Positions 11,391 to 21,741 of a stretch of 64,000 bases of DNA are shown here, piece by piece. The stretch lies in contig JAANDG010000147.1 in the NCBI GenBank assembly GCA_036852015.1, forward strand, positions 173,501 to 237,500, written 5' to 3'. How positions within the stretch are numbered: the first letter of the stretch is position 1; the number at the start of each line of letters is the position of its first letter. This DNA is from Pelodera strongyloides (Eukaryota > Nematoda > Chromadorea > Rhabditida > Rhabditidae). Made by a program: the position numbers and the translations under genes. The notes under the pieces were generated by a model. It was given only the letters and a program-made list of their open reading frames with translations. It was not told the DNA's origin and searched no databases.

Positions 11391-11632
11391 TAGCCGTCTA
11401 ATACGATCAGAAATTTTGATAAAATTCAAGGCTTTATATTGATTTTTTCCTTCCACTTAAAAATGTAGGCTTCATAAGGCCTGTTTGTTAGAAGCCAACA
11501 CCATCATCTTTTGAAAGGAAAGAAATTGAACAGGCCGATCTTGAGCCTCCTCCTCTAACCTAAGTACCTTTTTCGTCAAAATTTGAAGTAAATGGTGGTG
11601 AAAACTGCCTCAGCACGCCAAATACCACTTGG

Positions 11633-11947
11633 GAAACTTGGCGACATCGCCGCGCCAAAAATGAGGGTCCGCCACAGTGAGGCGGCGCACTGCGCCTAGT
11701 GCGCGCGGTAGGCGCGCCAGAGGTTCGCGAAAGGATATTCAATACAATTGGGAGAACCTGCTTCAAACTCTTCGTAGGTTCCGCGGCAAATCCGCCGTAG
11801 TTGCGCTCCATATTCGCCCTGAGACCGCCGTAGGTGCGCCATTTACCATCCGCGAACTCCGGCGCACCCGCCGCGCACCTTAGGCGGTCTGCGCGGCACC
11901 GCTGTGGCAGACCCTCGTTTTTGGCGCGGCGATGTCGCCAAGTTTCA
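11633..11947. mobile_element. GC-rich foldback element
   Basis: AACTTGGCGACATCGCCGCG at the left and CGCGGCGATGTCGCCAAGTT at the right. The arms continue with CCAAAAATGAGGGTC and its complement. The interior has inverted GCGCACT/TAGTGCGC blocks. It accounts for the overlapping frames on both strands. Confidence 0.85.
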
Positions 11948-12355
11948 CGTTGACTAGTAACGTATCTTTCGAAGAAACATAGAATAGACCAGACAGACAC
12001 AAGCACAGACAGACGCGTTTACAGACACTGCTTACCATATTTCACATAGCATAGCAGCTGCCATTTAAGTTGGATGTCTAGGAGAAACCCCCCTCTTTGA
12101 AAATGACAAAGGTCGGTTTTTTTTAACTTCCTTTTATAGTAGTACCAATTATTTTGGATATATTTCTGCTTACACCTACTTAGCTCGGTTTGCTACTTTA
12201 CTGACACATTCAAAAAGAATTTGCTTCTGGTTCGAATAATTCCAGAATAAAATATAGCAGGTGGTTTGCTTATTGTTCATTCTTGTACATAGCTTCTTCT
12301 CGAGCTTTTTTTTAACTAACTCGAGTTTTTTTTAACCAATCGCGTAAGGCCGTAG

Positions 12356-12475
12356 GCTTAGGCTTAGGCTTAGGCTAGGCTTAGGCTTAGGCTTAGGCTT
12401 AGGCTTAGGCTTAGGCTTAGGCTTAGGCTTAGGCTTAGGCTTAGGCTTAGGCTTAGGCTTAGGCTTAGGCTTAGA
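12356..12475 (+). repeat. Interstitial telomere-type array (TTAGGC)n
   Basis: About 19-20 nearly perfect TTAGGC units, with one TAGGC deletion near 12374. TTAGGC is the canonical telomere unit of many nematodes. Both flanks are unique sequence, so this is not the chromosome end. Confidence 0.97.
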
Positions 12476-12553
12476 TGTGTAATTAATTTTTTTTCAGTCG
12501 ATTGGTGTGTATTTAATTTTGTGTGCGGTATTTTATGCTTGCCAAACAGAGAG

Positions 12554-14250
12554 TCCACAAAAGGTAGACGGGGTCGCTGCGGAGATAAACGAAACGAAAG
12601 GCAAGTGAACGCTCGTTTTTTCCAGTACACCAAAAAAAAAATGCTATTTCTGATTTGTATAATACATAAAAATGGAAACTTTACCGTTAAAGCGAAATAC
12701 CTGCCGGTTTTTGAAACGCATCGTGACTGCATTCTGATGTATTTATGCGAAGTGGGGTCTAATTGGGGTCTATTTTTTATGCTAAATTACGCCCATTTAC
12801 ATATGACGCATAATAATGTTGGTGTACTCGATGCGTTTCAAAAACCGGCCGGTATTTCGCTTTAATTATGATGTCCAAATTAGTGAGACCCTTTTCACAA
12901 CGCTAATTGCTCCTTTGCTTTGTGCTTATTCACTATTTTCAGGTCCGGGAAATGACAGGCAAGTAACTACAAATTCTACGGATTATATAAAGGTTTATTG
13001 AGGATATGCAATTAACACATCTCAAAAGGTGACCCTAAGTTACCACGCTTCACAACGCAGTACCACGCTTCACAACACAACGCTTCACAACACACGAACA
13101 CTAAACAAAATCATAATAAGAGCACTAAACATAGATTATTTATTCGTTGTGGTACCTCGATAGATCAAGGTAATATACTGCGCGGAGTGTTGCTCGCACA
13201 AACACAAAATGATTGCGAAATAGAACAACTATGCGAAAAATTTCTCTTGAATATTAGTCTTTTTATTGTGCCTTTGGTCCTCTTGTAACTTAATGCGGTA
13301 AGGTAATTTTTTAATTTAGTGTACCGTTCGGTCTCAAGATCTTTAAGCGCCCCGGCATCCTGAAGGGTTCGAAGAACCGCCCAGTGCCAGGACCATCTCA
13401 TGGCGGTTCTAACATTGTGAAAAGCAAACCCGTACCGGACGCACCCAGTGGCGGGGCGAAGAGTGCGCATATCGAACCAGCGGCACCTCGTGTTTCGAAG
13501 ATGGAAACTCTTAACAATGTTCTCCGGGCGGCGAGCTCCGGCATTGACGGAGCTAACACAGGACGTGGGTTTTTTTTTGTTCTATTTTTTTTTTATTCAG
13601 AGCTTGTTTGCAAAAGAAAAATACGGTTAGTACACTCAGCCAGACCTGACCTCATGATGTCAGCACCACCAGAGCACCTGACCTCATGACGTCCGCACCA
13701 CCAGAGCACCTGATCTTATGACGTCAGCACCACCAGAGCACTTCACCTCATGACCTCAAATTTTCACTAGAGCACCATGCACCTCATAGGATTCTGAATT
13801 CTCAACCAATCCACCTCATTTCTACGTTTTTTACGGTTTATTTACGGTTCATTAGCATTCTTTCCCCACATTCTTACGATTATAAAAAAAGCGTTTTCAA
13901 TACCGTCATGCCCTAAAAGCGCGCAAAAATTGATTCTGACTACTGTACCTGGCCGAACTGTTTGCCGGCTAATACTCCGTGAGTTCTAGATGCAAAGAAA
14001 TGCGGGTTTTACAGTAATATGTCTAAGCTTCCGGACATCCTATGCAAGTAAACTAAGGAAAACTGTTTTCCTCGGAGGCCTGTCCCTTTAACGTAGGTAC
14101 GCATTCCCTTTAATACATTTACTCAATTTAGTGGTGATAGTTGACAAACTTGTACCAGCACGAGGACCGGGCGCGCCTGATACACAAAGAGGACCAGAGC
14201 CCGCGCCCGTTATCGCCGGTCCTGCGCCGGCGATAGCTGCGCCACTGTAG
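12554..14250 (+). CDS. Unrecognised protein P2, divergent paralogue of P1
   Basis: Exons 12554-12600, 12943-12958, 13320-13564 and 14132-14250 join in phase and end at a TAG. The first exon(s) were not found. The 47-bp exon encodes PQKVDGVAAEINETK, homologous to the P1 alternative exons and of equal length. The 16-bp exon encodes GPGNDS; both leave through GC donors (AAAG|GCAAGT, ACAG|GCAAGT). Exon 13320 encodes VPFGLKIFKRPGILKG, a long Pro/Ser/Gly-rich stretch, then METLNNVLRAASSGIDGANT. The last exon encodes LVIVDKLVPARGPGAP and a Pro/Ala tail ending APAIAAPL. Predicted largely disordered. P1 and P2 point away from each other, as an inverted duplication would give. No family recognised. Confidence 0.6.
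12689..12864. mobile_element. CCGGCCGG MITE (family A), copy 3, in P2 intron
   Basis: AAAGCGAAATACCTGCCGG at the left and CCGGCCGGTATTTCGCTTT at the right. Confidence 0.85.
13630..13760 (+). repeat. Three to four copies of a 34-bp repeat in the P2 intron
   Basis: ACCTCATGACGTCAGCACC and variants recur with AGAGCACCTG between them, about 34 bp apart. CRE-like TGACGTCA cores are present. Confidence 0.7.
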
Positions 14251-14392
14251 GCATTTTGCACTTTATCATTTGACATTTCATAATCAAAGTAAATTTCAAC
14301 CGATAGGTCACTTGTAAATATACCCAGAGGTTTTCCTCGTTGATATAGTTCAAATTAATGCGCTCTTTTCTTTTTAGCCAGCAAGCAGTATT

Positions 14393-14573
14393 AAAGCGAA
14401 ATACCGGCCGGTTTTTGAAAACCAATTGTACACCTGCTTTCTTATGCAGCATATGCAAATGAGCAAAAATTAGAATAAAAACTAGACCCCCGCTTAGCCC
14501 CAATTTTGCATAAATGCATAGGAATGTAAGTACTTGAGATGCGTTTCAAAAACCGGCCGGTATTTCACTTTAA
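14393..14573. mobile_element. CCGGCCGG MITE (family A), copy 4
   Basis: AAAGCGAAATACCGGCCGG and its complement, flanked by ATT/AAT. Lies 143 bp after the P2 stop. Inner variant with CTAGACCCCCGCTTAGCCCC. Confidence 0.85.
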
Positions 14574-14817
14574 ATTTATAAACGATCATGTTACTCATGT
14601 ATTCTTCTTTTTTATATGTTTAGTCATTTTTTTTCTTTATGGTTCATACTTTAGAAGCAAAGTGGCCCCGTCATATCCTACGTTTGTGCTGTTTGCAACA
14701 CTTGTTATCACTCACTGAAAAGAAGCAAAACCCAAGTGCCTAAACAAATTCGCAAGAGATTCGCACCGAAATAAAATTTTTGTGCTTACGTGACATGATT
14801 TTCTTTGTTGCCATATC

Positions 14818-15043
14818 ACAGGAAAGTGGAAACCCCGATATGACCCCGATTATTTTCGAAAAAACCCCGATATGGCCCCGATTCTTCCAAAAAACCCCGA
14901 TATGGCCCCGATCAAGTCCCGATATGGGCCGGATCACAAATAATCCGGCCCATATCGGGAGCAAGGCCCGATTGGCCCCGATTCTCTCAAAAAACCCCGG
15001 TATGGCCCCGATTATTTCTCGAAAAGCTCGATATGGCCCCGTG
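14818..15043 (-). mobile_element. CCCCGATATGGCCCC repeat element (family F), copy 2
   Basis: Starts AGGAAAGTGGAAACCCCGAT and holds eight or so CCCCGATATGGCCCCGAT units separated by TCTTCCAAAAAA-type linkers. A central inverted stretch GATATGGGCCGGATCAC/GGCCCATATC is present. Confidence 0.85.
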
Positions 15044-15468
15044 ATGCTATTGGTTACAACTTGCTGTTGCTTATTGATTAAAGAAATAAGCACAGTGGTA
15101 CATGGTAAGAAAAGAAAAGCGAGAGAGAAAAATCGAGAGAAGGGCTTCGATCGGGGTCTCCAACAAAAATAAGTGAAATCGAATTATATTGCATAAAATT
15201 AGAAATGCACGTTGCAGACGCTTCATATAATTCTTTTCGCGAGTACTTTGAACCCAATACCGTATTGACCAATCAGTGCGAAGGGCGTGCCAACTACGGT
15301 AGTTTGTTGGGTATTGGTATGACTCGCTATGGTAAACAGGTAAACTGTTGAATACTGCGTGAATTTTGCGCCTCGAATTGGGAAAAACTTGCATCCTACC
15401 ATATTTGACACGGAGAATCAGGTAGAGTCATCAAAAATAGGGGTTACCGGAAATGGGCCTGACCCCTT

Positions 15469-15866
15469 AAAGGAGGAGGCTCACGAGAATGAAGTGCTCG
15501 AATGGTTTCCTTTTATCGAATGATGATGGTATTAAGTTCCGAACGACATGATTTACAATACAAAAGCTTTTAACAGAAAGGAGTAAATCAATATAAAACG
15601 ATGAATTCTATCAAAATTTTGAATCGTAAAAAATAGTTGATTTCCATAGTGGGCATGCAAATTTTGTGCTGACTTGCAAAATGACTTGTGAATTTGCATG
15701 TTTAGCTTTGAAGTCTACCTCTTGCATACATAGGTTAGTTCATGTGACTTCGAGTTCTTAGATTAATTAATTCCTCAAACTAAAGCGCTGAACCTTATAA
15801 TACTTCGATAAAAGGAAACTATTTGAGCACTTCATTCTCGTGAGCCTCCTCCTTTAAAGGGAATCA
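15469..15866. mobile_element. Foldback element, about 400 bp
   Basis: Left arm AAAGGAGGAGGCTCACGAGA and right arm TCTCGTGAGCCTCCTCCTTT. The arms extend through GAAGTGCTCGAATGGTTTCC and ATCGA motifs. No coding content. Confidence 0.85.
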
Positions 15867-15869
15867 CTA

Positions 15870-16368
15870 GGATCACTTTTTGAATATTTTCGATCGATAG
15901 TATGGCCGAAAATATTCACAATGCGAAAATTACATTAAATTAACTTTGCTCCCCGAGGCAGGAGAGCTTCGGACATGCTTCGTTCTAATGCTTCCTCTTG
16001 CGCCTTCAACGTATGCGTGTCTGTGTTTTATTGCATAAACCATACATGTATCATTGGTGTCTAGAAGCATAATGCGTGATGAAAGTGGAAGACAGTTATG
16101 TCGAGCAATTTGTCATCTGGAACTCGTCGCCTACTGTTCAGCACCTCTGCGGAACAAATCATAAGCAAGCCTTGAAATTGTACTTTGAACTCCCTTGAAT
16201 AAAGGTGCACGCTCTTGAAGCGTAAAAAATATTTTTTTTTTTAAATTTATGTGCGGCCCCGGCTTCCACTTTTTCTACAGAATCCGTCTTTTCCTGTTCT
16301 CACCTACTCTTTCTATCTCTTTCTCTCTGCCGTTCTCTCTTTTTCTCCCTGTTTTTCTCTCTTTCCCT

Positions 16369-16370
<2 letters not shown>
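15870..16370. other. Intergenic, no recognised gene
   Basis: No splice-consistent coding. The segment GCGTGCACCTTTATTC-like near 16200 recurs near 52985 (CGCTTCAAGAGCGTGCACCT), suggesting a dispersed repeat end. Confidence 0.3.
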
Positions 16371-16460
<90 letters not shown>

Positions 16461-16462
16461 TT
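16371..16462. repeat. (CT)n microsatellite
   Basis: About 90 bp of CTCTCT with one C-rich interruption. Confidence 0.97.
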
Positions 16463-16889
16463 GAAAAATACTATTATTCTCTTTATTTTACAAAACAATA
16501 ATTCAATAGTTTTATTGATTGGTAAACATAGTTAAAGTACGGTTTTATTTTTTAATTCTAACATTACAATTGACGCGATGACTGTGTACCTGAAATGAAA
16601 TATAATAAAGTCTGTGGTTGATTTTTATTCTTCACTTTCAATCCACATTGGGAAAATTCTACTAGAACATATCGCCACTACTACTGTAACGGGTCGACGC
16701 ACGCTTAGGCTTATTCTTAGGCTTGCCTTCGTCTGCGAAATGGACAGATATATTGAAATTCTGCCACTCCTGTTATAAAGACCGAAGCTAGACTAGACTT
16801 AGGCTTACCTGTACATACAAAACGAAGATAGATAGATATTTTGCTTCCAAGGCCGACGTTTAGACTGACTGCGACTGTGACTTCGACGT

Positions 16890-17520
16890 TTAGACCGACT
16901 GCGACAGCGACCGCGACTGTGACTTCGAATCGGTTCCGCCAACAACACGGGGAATTGGATTGAACACACAGATCAGTGCGTGGATCACACCAGGAATCCA
17001 GAGAAGGAGCGTGAGCACGATGCTAATGATTATCGAACATCTGAAATTGAGACTTGTTTTCAAGCGATATGGCGGCCGGTTTTTGAAACACATCGCTTTC
17101 TTACGCAGCTTAACTTAATCAACTGTACGTAAATTCGAGCTAACAATAAACCTGAATAACTGAATAAAAAGCGAGCTAAATTCGAGTAAATTAGCATACG
17201 TATGTAAAGATTCAGTTGTCCACGATATGTTTCAAAACCCGGCTGGTATTTGGCCTTTATAGGGTTTCAATTTCAAAGTAAAGTATCCCTACGTGATTGT
17301 GTCAATACTCAATACTACACATTCTCGTGCAGTTCCAAAATACTGTATTTTCAGCATACTTGGAGACCCCATAAAGATTTCAGTCATGTTATTTTTGTGA
17401 TAAAATCTGAGAAAAATGAATAACTCACGGACTGCAGTATCTAACCATGGCCACGGCAACTGGTGGGCAGAAAATGGCCCAAAATACCTCACAACACAGG
17501 CACATACAGCAGACACACAT
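16890..17520 (-). CDS. Pmp3/UPF0057 small hydrophobic membrane protein, copy 3
   Basis: Two exons, 17429-17520 and 16890-17040, joined at phase 2, giving 80 residues. Exon 1 is MCVCCMCLCCEVFWAIFCPP then VAVAMVRYCS: the Cys-rich first membrane segment with the family's CPP/PP break. Exon 2 is CSIIISIVLTLLLWIPGVIH then ALICVF. The IPGVIHA signature is that of the Pmp3/UPF0057 (stress-induced hydrophobic peptide) family, tiny two-helix proteins that modulate plasma-membrane potential in yeast and plants. A hydrophilic Ser/Arg tail follows, ending SRSLSQSV. A TTTCAG lies 16 nt before the ATG. A degenerate family A MITE starts 20 bp upstream of the exon 2 acceptor, and a family E element lies in the same intron. 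Confidence 0.85.
17061..17258. mobile_element. CCGGCCGG MITE (family A), degenerate copy 5
   Basis: GGCGGCCGGTTTTTGAAACA at the left and ATGTTTCAAAACCCGGCTGG at the right with the family interior. Diverged from the others and therefore probably older. Confidence 0.75.
17266..17374. mobile_element. Inverted-repeat element family E, copy 2
   Basis: GGGTTTCAATTTCAAAGTA at the left and TACTTGGAGACCCC at the right, with CCAAAATACTGTATTTTCAG inside. In the Pmp3 copy 3 intron. Confidence 0.5.
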
Positions 17521-17536
17521 TTTTCAATCTTTCCGT

Positions 17537-17542
17537 CTGAAA
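17537..17542 (-). other. Probable spliced-leader acceptor of Pmp3 copy 3
   Basis: TTTCAG, 16 nt upstream of the ATG. Confidence 0.45.
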
Positions 17543-17892
17543 TTATTGTTTAATTTATCGTGAACTTGAATGCCAGGTCAGATGTTGGCGCTTATTTTTA
17601 CCAGTATCGGAGGCCGGCATTTTACGTTGATTTATCGACATGATTGCATCATGCTTTAGAAGCGGAATACAGCGTCAATCGCAATTTTCAAAGATTGGCT
17701 GTTATACTACTTTAAATTTACATCGCACAATTTCTCTAATTTAGGGCAATGGCCCACTCTCCTAGTGCGCTACTTGTACACAGAGCTTATCGTTGTTGAA
17801 TATAACGTAAACCGGAACCTTTACTCCGTTTTCAAAGGTACTGTGTCAAATAATCTGTTGAGTAAGTACGGGATCGTTTTTTTTTTTAATTT

Positions 17893-18178
17893 ATGGGGTT
17901 TCCATGTATGCGATTCGCACCTGCGAAAATGTCAAACCGCTGTCCATGTTCAAGTCATTTTACATGCATGTCAACTGCCTACCGTAACCCATGCGAATCG
18001 CACGTTTGACATGGCCCTGCAGCGAAAGTGTATCAGATCCATACTAGATCCGTACTATTTTGAAATTGTTCCATACTAAATCCAAGATCGCTGCGGGACC
18101 CTGTCATTTACATCGACTCAAACATGGACAGCGGTTTGACATTTTCGCAGGTGCGAATCGCAAACATGGAAACCCCAT
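17893..18178. mobile_element. Inverted-repeat element family E, long copy 3
   Basis: ATGGGGTTTCCATGTATGCG at the left and its near complement ending GGAAACCCCATT. Arms include GATTCGCACCTGCGAAAATG and its complement. About 285 bp, no coding capacity. Confidence 0.8.
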
Positions 18179-18428
18179 TAGAAGAACTACATACCCTCGT
18201 GTACAAATTACCAAAATGCATACAAAGTGTAATTTGCAAAACCAAAAATTAGGCTCATATGCTAATATTCGACGCATAGACAAAGAAAGATATGTCAACA
18301 AGAGTTTTTGCAATTAGTTAATTTTTCTGAGAAACCTATCTCTATACTCTTTGTGTACACAAGTATTAGCATGTGAACTTTAGTTTATTCAGCAACCGAG
18401 AAACTATATTTCAGCAGTTTGTAATTTA

Positions 18429-18683
18429 GGCCGCGTTCGGGTTGCTCTTTCCGAAAGGAAACCATGCAAATTCATCGTTCGGGATGGACATTTTGGAAAC
18501 GTTCTAATTCTTGGAGAAAACAAAAAATACAGTATGAATTAGCATGGAAGAGAACAAGGTTTGCATGCAAATTCATACTGTGTTTTTTGTTTTCTCCAAG
18601 CATTGGAACGTTTCCAAAAAGTCCATCCCGAACGATTAATTTGTACGGTTTCCTTTCGAAAAATCAATCCCGAACGCGCCCTA
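18429..18683. mobile_element. Foldback MITE (family C), copy 2
   Basis: GGCCGCGTTCGGGTTGCTCT at the left and AATCCCGAACGCGCCC at the right. Inner inverted pair GAAAACAAAAAATACAGTAT. A solitary right half recurs at 19697-19820. Confidence 0.85.
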
Positions 18684-18791
18684 AAGTTTTAGGTTTCTGT
18701 TTTCACTTCTGTCGGTACGCGGCAGAGCTTTGTTTTCTAACACAAGGCGCGCGCATTTCAATGTTTATCTATCGCATTTTATGTGTTTTTC

Positions 18792-18797
18792 TTTCAG
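18792..18797 (+). other. Probable spliced-leader acceptor of Pmp3 copy 1
   Basis: TTTCAG after a T-rich tract, 14 nt upstream of the ATG. Confidence 0.5.
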
Positions 18798-18811
18798 GGT
18801 CGTGAAGAAAT

Positions 18812-19462
18812 ATGTGCAAGTTTCTGCTGATACTTCTATCCGTTATTATGCCCCCTGTTGTTGTGGGTATCGTGACCGGGTGCAGTGGGTAAGTCGATTA
18901 TCCTTTTTATTCAAATATCGGTTCATTGATGTAAGCAGAGAGCATAGGTGAGCTCTGGTCCTCAGGCAGCGCGGACATGCGAATCCGGTCTGCGGGAAAT
19001 TTAGCAAATTTGCATTGAAAAACTCGAGACAGAGAGAAAGAACCCCACCCTCTTTTCTGCGTCTCCGCCTTTCCCATGTCATGTCAAAAAGGCATCTCTT
19101 TCCCGCGGATGCGGATTCTCACATCCGCGCTGCGCTCCTCAGAAGCCGGGCGAAACCGCGGAGAAATCCGGGCGGGGCGACGACCTGGCCAAAGATGCGC
19201 GCGGAAATGGTTCACCATTCGTCCGTGGCGACCTTCTAAAACCTTCGCCGCGCACTCGCCACACTTTTGAAGTTTAGCGTTGTGGGTAGCGTATGCGTTT
19301 CCCAAAATAAATTTCAGAAAGCGTGTGTGCTGCAACCTACTGTGGTGTCTTCTTGTTTATATCCCCGGTATCATTCATGCGATGTACACAGTGTGCACCT
19401 ACGACAAATCACACGACAAATCAAGAAGCAATAGCACTACAAATACGAACAACACCGTCTAG
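18812..19462 (+). CDS. Pmp3/UPF0057 small hydrophobic membrane protein, copy 1
   Basis: Exons 18812-18888 and 19318-19462 join at phase 2 to give 73 residues. Exon 1 is MCKFLLILLSVIMPPVVVGI then VTGCSG, with the MPP break in the first helix. Exon 2 is KRVCCNLLWCLLVYIPGIIH then AMYTVCTYDK, the second helix with the family signature YIPGIIHA, and a hydrophilic Ser/Asn/Thr tail ending TTNTNNTV. The intron sits at the same position and phase as in the other two copies, so all three descend from one gene. A GC-rich foldback (18953-19146) occupies the intron. Function is inferred from the family: a membrane proteolipid affecting ion balance or stress tolerance. Confidence 0.9.
18953..19146. mobile_element. 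Foldback family K, copy 1 (in Pmp3 intron)
   Basis: CAGCGCGGACATGCGAATCC at the left and GGATTCTCACATCCGCGCTG at the right, with CTGCGGGAAA/TTTCCCGCGG further in. A second copy is at 31057-31243. Confidence 0.8.
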
Positions 19463-19550
19463 GCGTCTGAGATGTGAGGGAACCTCCTTCTATTTTTATG
19501 TGTATAGGTAAGCCTGAAAAACAAAGTATAATAGCATACAGTAGTCGTTA

Positions 19551-19690
19551 AAGCGATAGAACGGCCCTTTTTTGAAATGGTCAACCGCATTTCCATATTT
19601 TGTATGCAAATGATTAGATAAAAAAAACGCGTATTATAGCGCAGCGCTTTGCCAACTATACAACTTCCAATATACGTTTCAACCATATTT
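19551..19690. mobile_element. Family A-like MITE fragment
   Basis: AAAGCGATAGAACGGCCCTTTTTTGAAATG start resembles the AAAGCGGTAT variants; no clean right end seen. Confidence 0.4.
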
Positions 19691-19696
19691 TTCAAA

Positions 19697-19820
19697 TTTT
19701 CCATGCTAATTCATACTGTATTTTTTGTTTTCTCCAAGCATTAGAACATTTCCAAAATGTCCATCCCGAACGTGAATTTGCATGGTTTCCTTTCGGAAAA
19801 TCAATCCCGAACGCGCCCTT
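19697..19820. mobile_element. Solitary right half of family C
   Basis: Matches 18575-18683 almost base for base (ATTCATACTGTATTTTTTGT, then AATCAATCCCGAACGCGCCC) without a left arm. Confidence 0.75.
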
Positions 19821-19927
19821 ACCTAAGCCTGAGAGTGCCGCACATAAATTTACTACATTATTTCAGATTTTCTACTCTGTCCTATCGTCGTCAAAGAAGC
19901 AAACTTATTATTTTCCACCTAGTAACC

Positions 19928-20067
19928 AGAGGCCATATATTCACCACTCGTTTCCCCGAGGGGAATTCCCCGGCTTTCTCTGCGTTTCTCGTATTAGAAT
20001 GTTATTTTCTGTCCCCAGGGAATATTTCTATTTCCCCGAGGGAATTGGAGTGGTGAATATGGCCTCA
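19928..20067. mobile_element. Foldback family D, copy 1
   Basis: AGAGGCCATATTCACCACTC at the left and GAGTGGTGAATATGGCCTC at the right, with CCCCGAGGGGAATTCCCC inside. Other copies are at 24737, 33168 (interrupted), 56246 and 57416. Confidence 0.85.
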
Positions 20068-20334
20068 GAAATATCCACATAAATTTTGTTCTCAGAACTT
20101 CTCTAATGCTTGAACATAATAATCCGGCTTTCGTCTTATCTCACTTACGTTAGATTTTAGCTCTGTTTTATTCTATGATGTATCGTTTATTTCGATTTCA
20201 ATAGTTCCGTATTCTTTGATAAAAACAAGTGTGTCACATGTTTTGCTGTTTCGAATAAATGTTGTGTATGTCTTATGTGCATTCTGTTCAGAAATAATAC
20301 TTCTACTGCGGTTCTCCAGTAGCATTATTGTCAA

Positions 20335-20550
20335 ACCAGACGGCTACGCCGCCTGTGGCGTCTTTCCATGCTTATACAACGTCTGTAACGTAGATATAAA
20401 TCTTTACGAATGAAGACACACATCGTTTACGTTAGAATATTCTTACTTTGTGCTGCTGCATCTTGTGCCCGAAGCGAAACAATTTATTCTAATTATTTTC
20501 CGCAACTTGAGTGCTAGCGCACGTTACAGTTACTCATTTATATAATAAGA
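20335..20550 (+). mobile_element. GC-hairpin / TATATAATAAGA-tailed element
   Basis: Head GACGGCTACGCCGCCTGTGG forms a hairpin; the tail is CGTTACAGTTACTCATTTATATAATAAG. An inverted relative lies at 56790-57020, and the satellite at 5990 shares head and tail. Confidence 0.6.
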
Positions 20551-21148
20551 AAAATCTTAGTGGAGGGTATTCTTCGGAGATATATGACACGAAATAAATG
20601 AGCTTCACAGTTGCCCTATGACCTTTTTTTATATATTTCTTACGCTCCAAGTGCGCGCTCATGTATTTAATACAAGTTTCAAAGCTTATTACTTGATCGC
20701 AGATGGTGAGCAGAGTCGGCGACGAGTTTCAGATGACAAATTGCTCGACGTTTTCGGGCCTGTCTAACAATTATCTTTTCAACAATTTAGTTTTGAATTT
20801 TCGTATAATTTTGTGATAAGAAGTATTGTTTGTTTCTACATGTTTGTGCGTTCATGTGGCTGTGTTATATAAACGGCGACGTATATATAATAAGTCCAAC
20901 ATTGCTTGTCGTAAACCGAAGACGTAGTTAATATTTAGCTTGAAATGGAACAAGACCGGTCTAACTAAAGCAGAGCGCACAATGTTTTGAAAACTTGTTA
21001 GTTTGAGCTTGTTTATGAACCAATACAATACCGTATTGAAAGAAAACTGTCTATTTTCTCTCACATTCCCTGCAATGATATTCCAAAAACGCAATTATTC
21101 TAATGAGCAGCGTAGATTAGCGTGCACAAGCTTGCCTCGCTGTTCTTT

Positions 21149-21154
21149 TCTTAG
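21149..21154 (+). other. Probable spliced-leader acceptor of Pmp3 copy 2
   Basis: TTTCTTAG, 19 nt upstream of the ATG. Confidence 0.4.
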
Positions 21155-21173
21155 AACAGACGCATACGTAAAT

Positions 21174-21741
21174 ATGTGCAAGTGTCTGCTGGTATTTCTA
21201 TCCTTCTTATGTCCTCCAGCTGTCGTCGGTTACGTAACAACTTGCAGTGGGTAGGAACTTTTGATTAATACAGTTTTATTGCCAATTTGTAGGCAAAAAA
21301 AGAGAGCACGCCGCCGTATTTTTGGCATGTTTTTGGGGCTTGTGCGGCGGCGGCGCCAAAAGTGCGGGAATGCCAGGTGGCGCACGCGTGTCGCACATGC
21401 GACATGCCCCACTCCATCAAGCAGATGGGTGCGGTTATGGTGCGGTGTTCCATAACTGTAGTCAAATTTTAATTCGTTTTTTTTGTCATGTTTTTGGAAG
21501 TTACGCGGCGGCGCCAAGAGTGTGCGAATGCCAGATGGCGCACGCGTGCCGCACCTCATCAAAAAAATGTGTGCGGATATGGCGCGGCGTTCCATAACTG
21601 TAGCCAAATGCATGTTTTCCGCAACAACTTACCAATTTCAGAGCTTCGGTTTGCATCAGTATCGTGCTCACTCTCCTTGGCTGGATACCGGGAGTTATAT
21701 ACGCCATATACAAAGTATGCGTCGGATTTCCGCTTCCGTAA
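21174..21741 (+). CDS. Pmp3/UPF0057 small hydrophobic membrane protein, copy 2
   Basis: Exons 21174-21250 and 21642-21741 join at phase 2 to give 58 residues. MCKCLLVFLSFLCPPAVVGY then VTTCSG forms the first helix with a CPP break. ASVCISIVLTLLGWIPGVIY then AIYKVCVG is the second helix with the WIPGVIYA family signature. It stops after GFPLP, so it lacks the polar tail of the other two copies. Exon 1 is exactly as long as in copy 1, and the intron position is conserved. The intron carries a two-copy GC-rich tandem duplication (21322-21610). Confidence 0.88.
21322..21610 (+). repeat. Two-copy GC-rich tandem repeat in Pmp3 copy 2 intron
   Basis: GGCATGTTTTTGGGGCTTGT...GGCGGCGCCAAAAGTGC and TTCCATAACTGTAG recur about 160 bp apart. 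This creates several long but spurious frames. Confidence 0.8.

Noticed and set aside
10870..11442. Overlapping 169-172 residue frames on both strands
   Set aside because: They are Cys/Val and His/Thr translations of the CA/CG microsatellite.
12370..12732. 120-residue minus-strand frame with Ser-Leu repeats
   Set aside because: Translation of the TTAGGC array.
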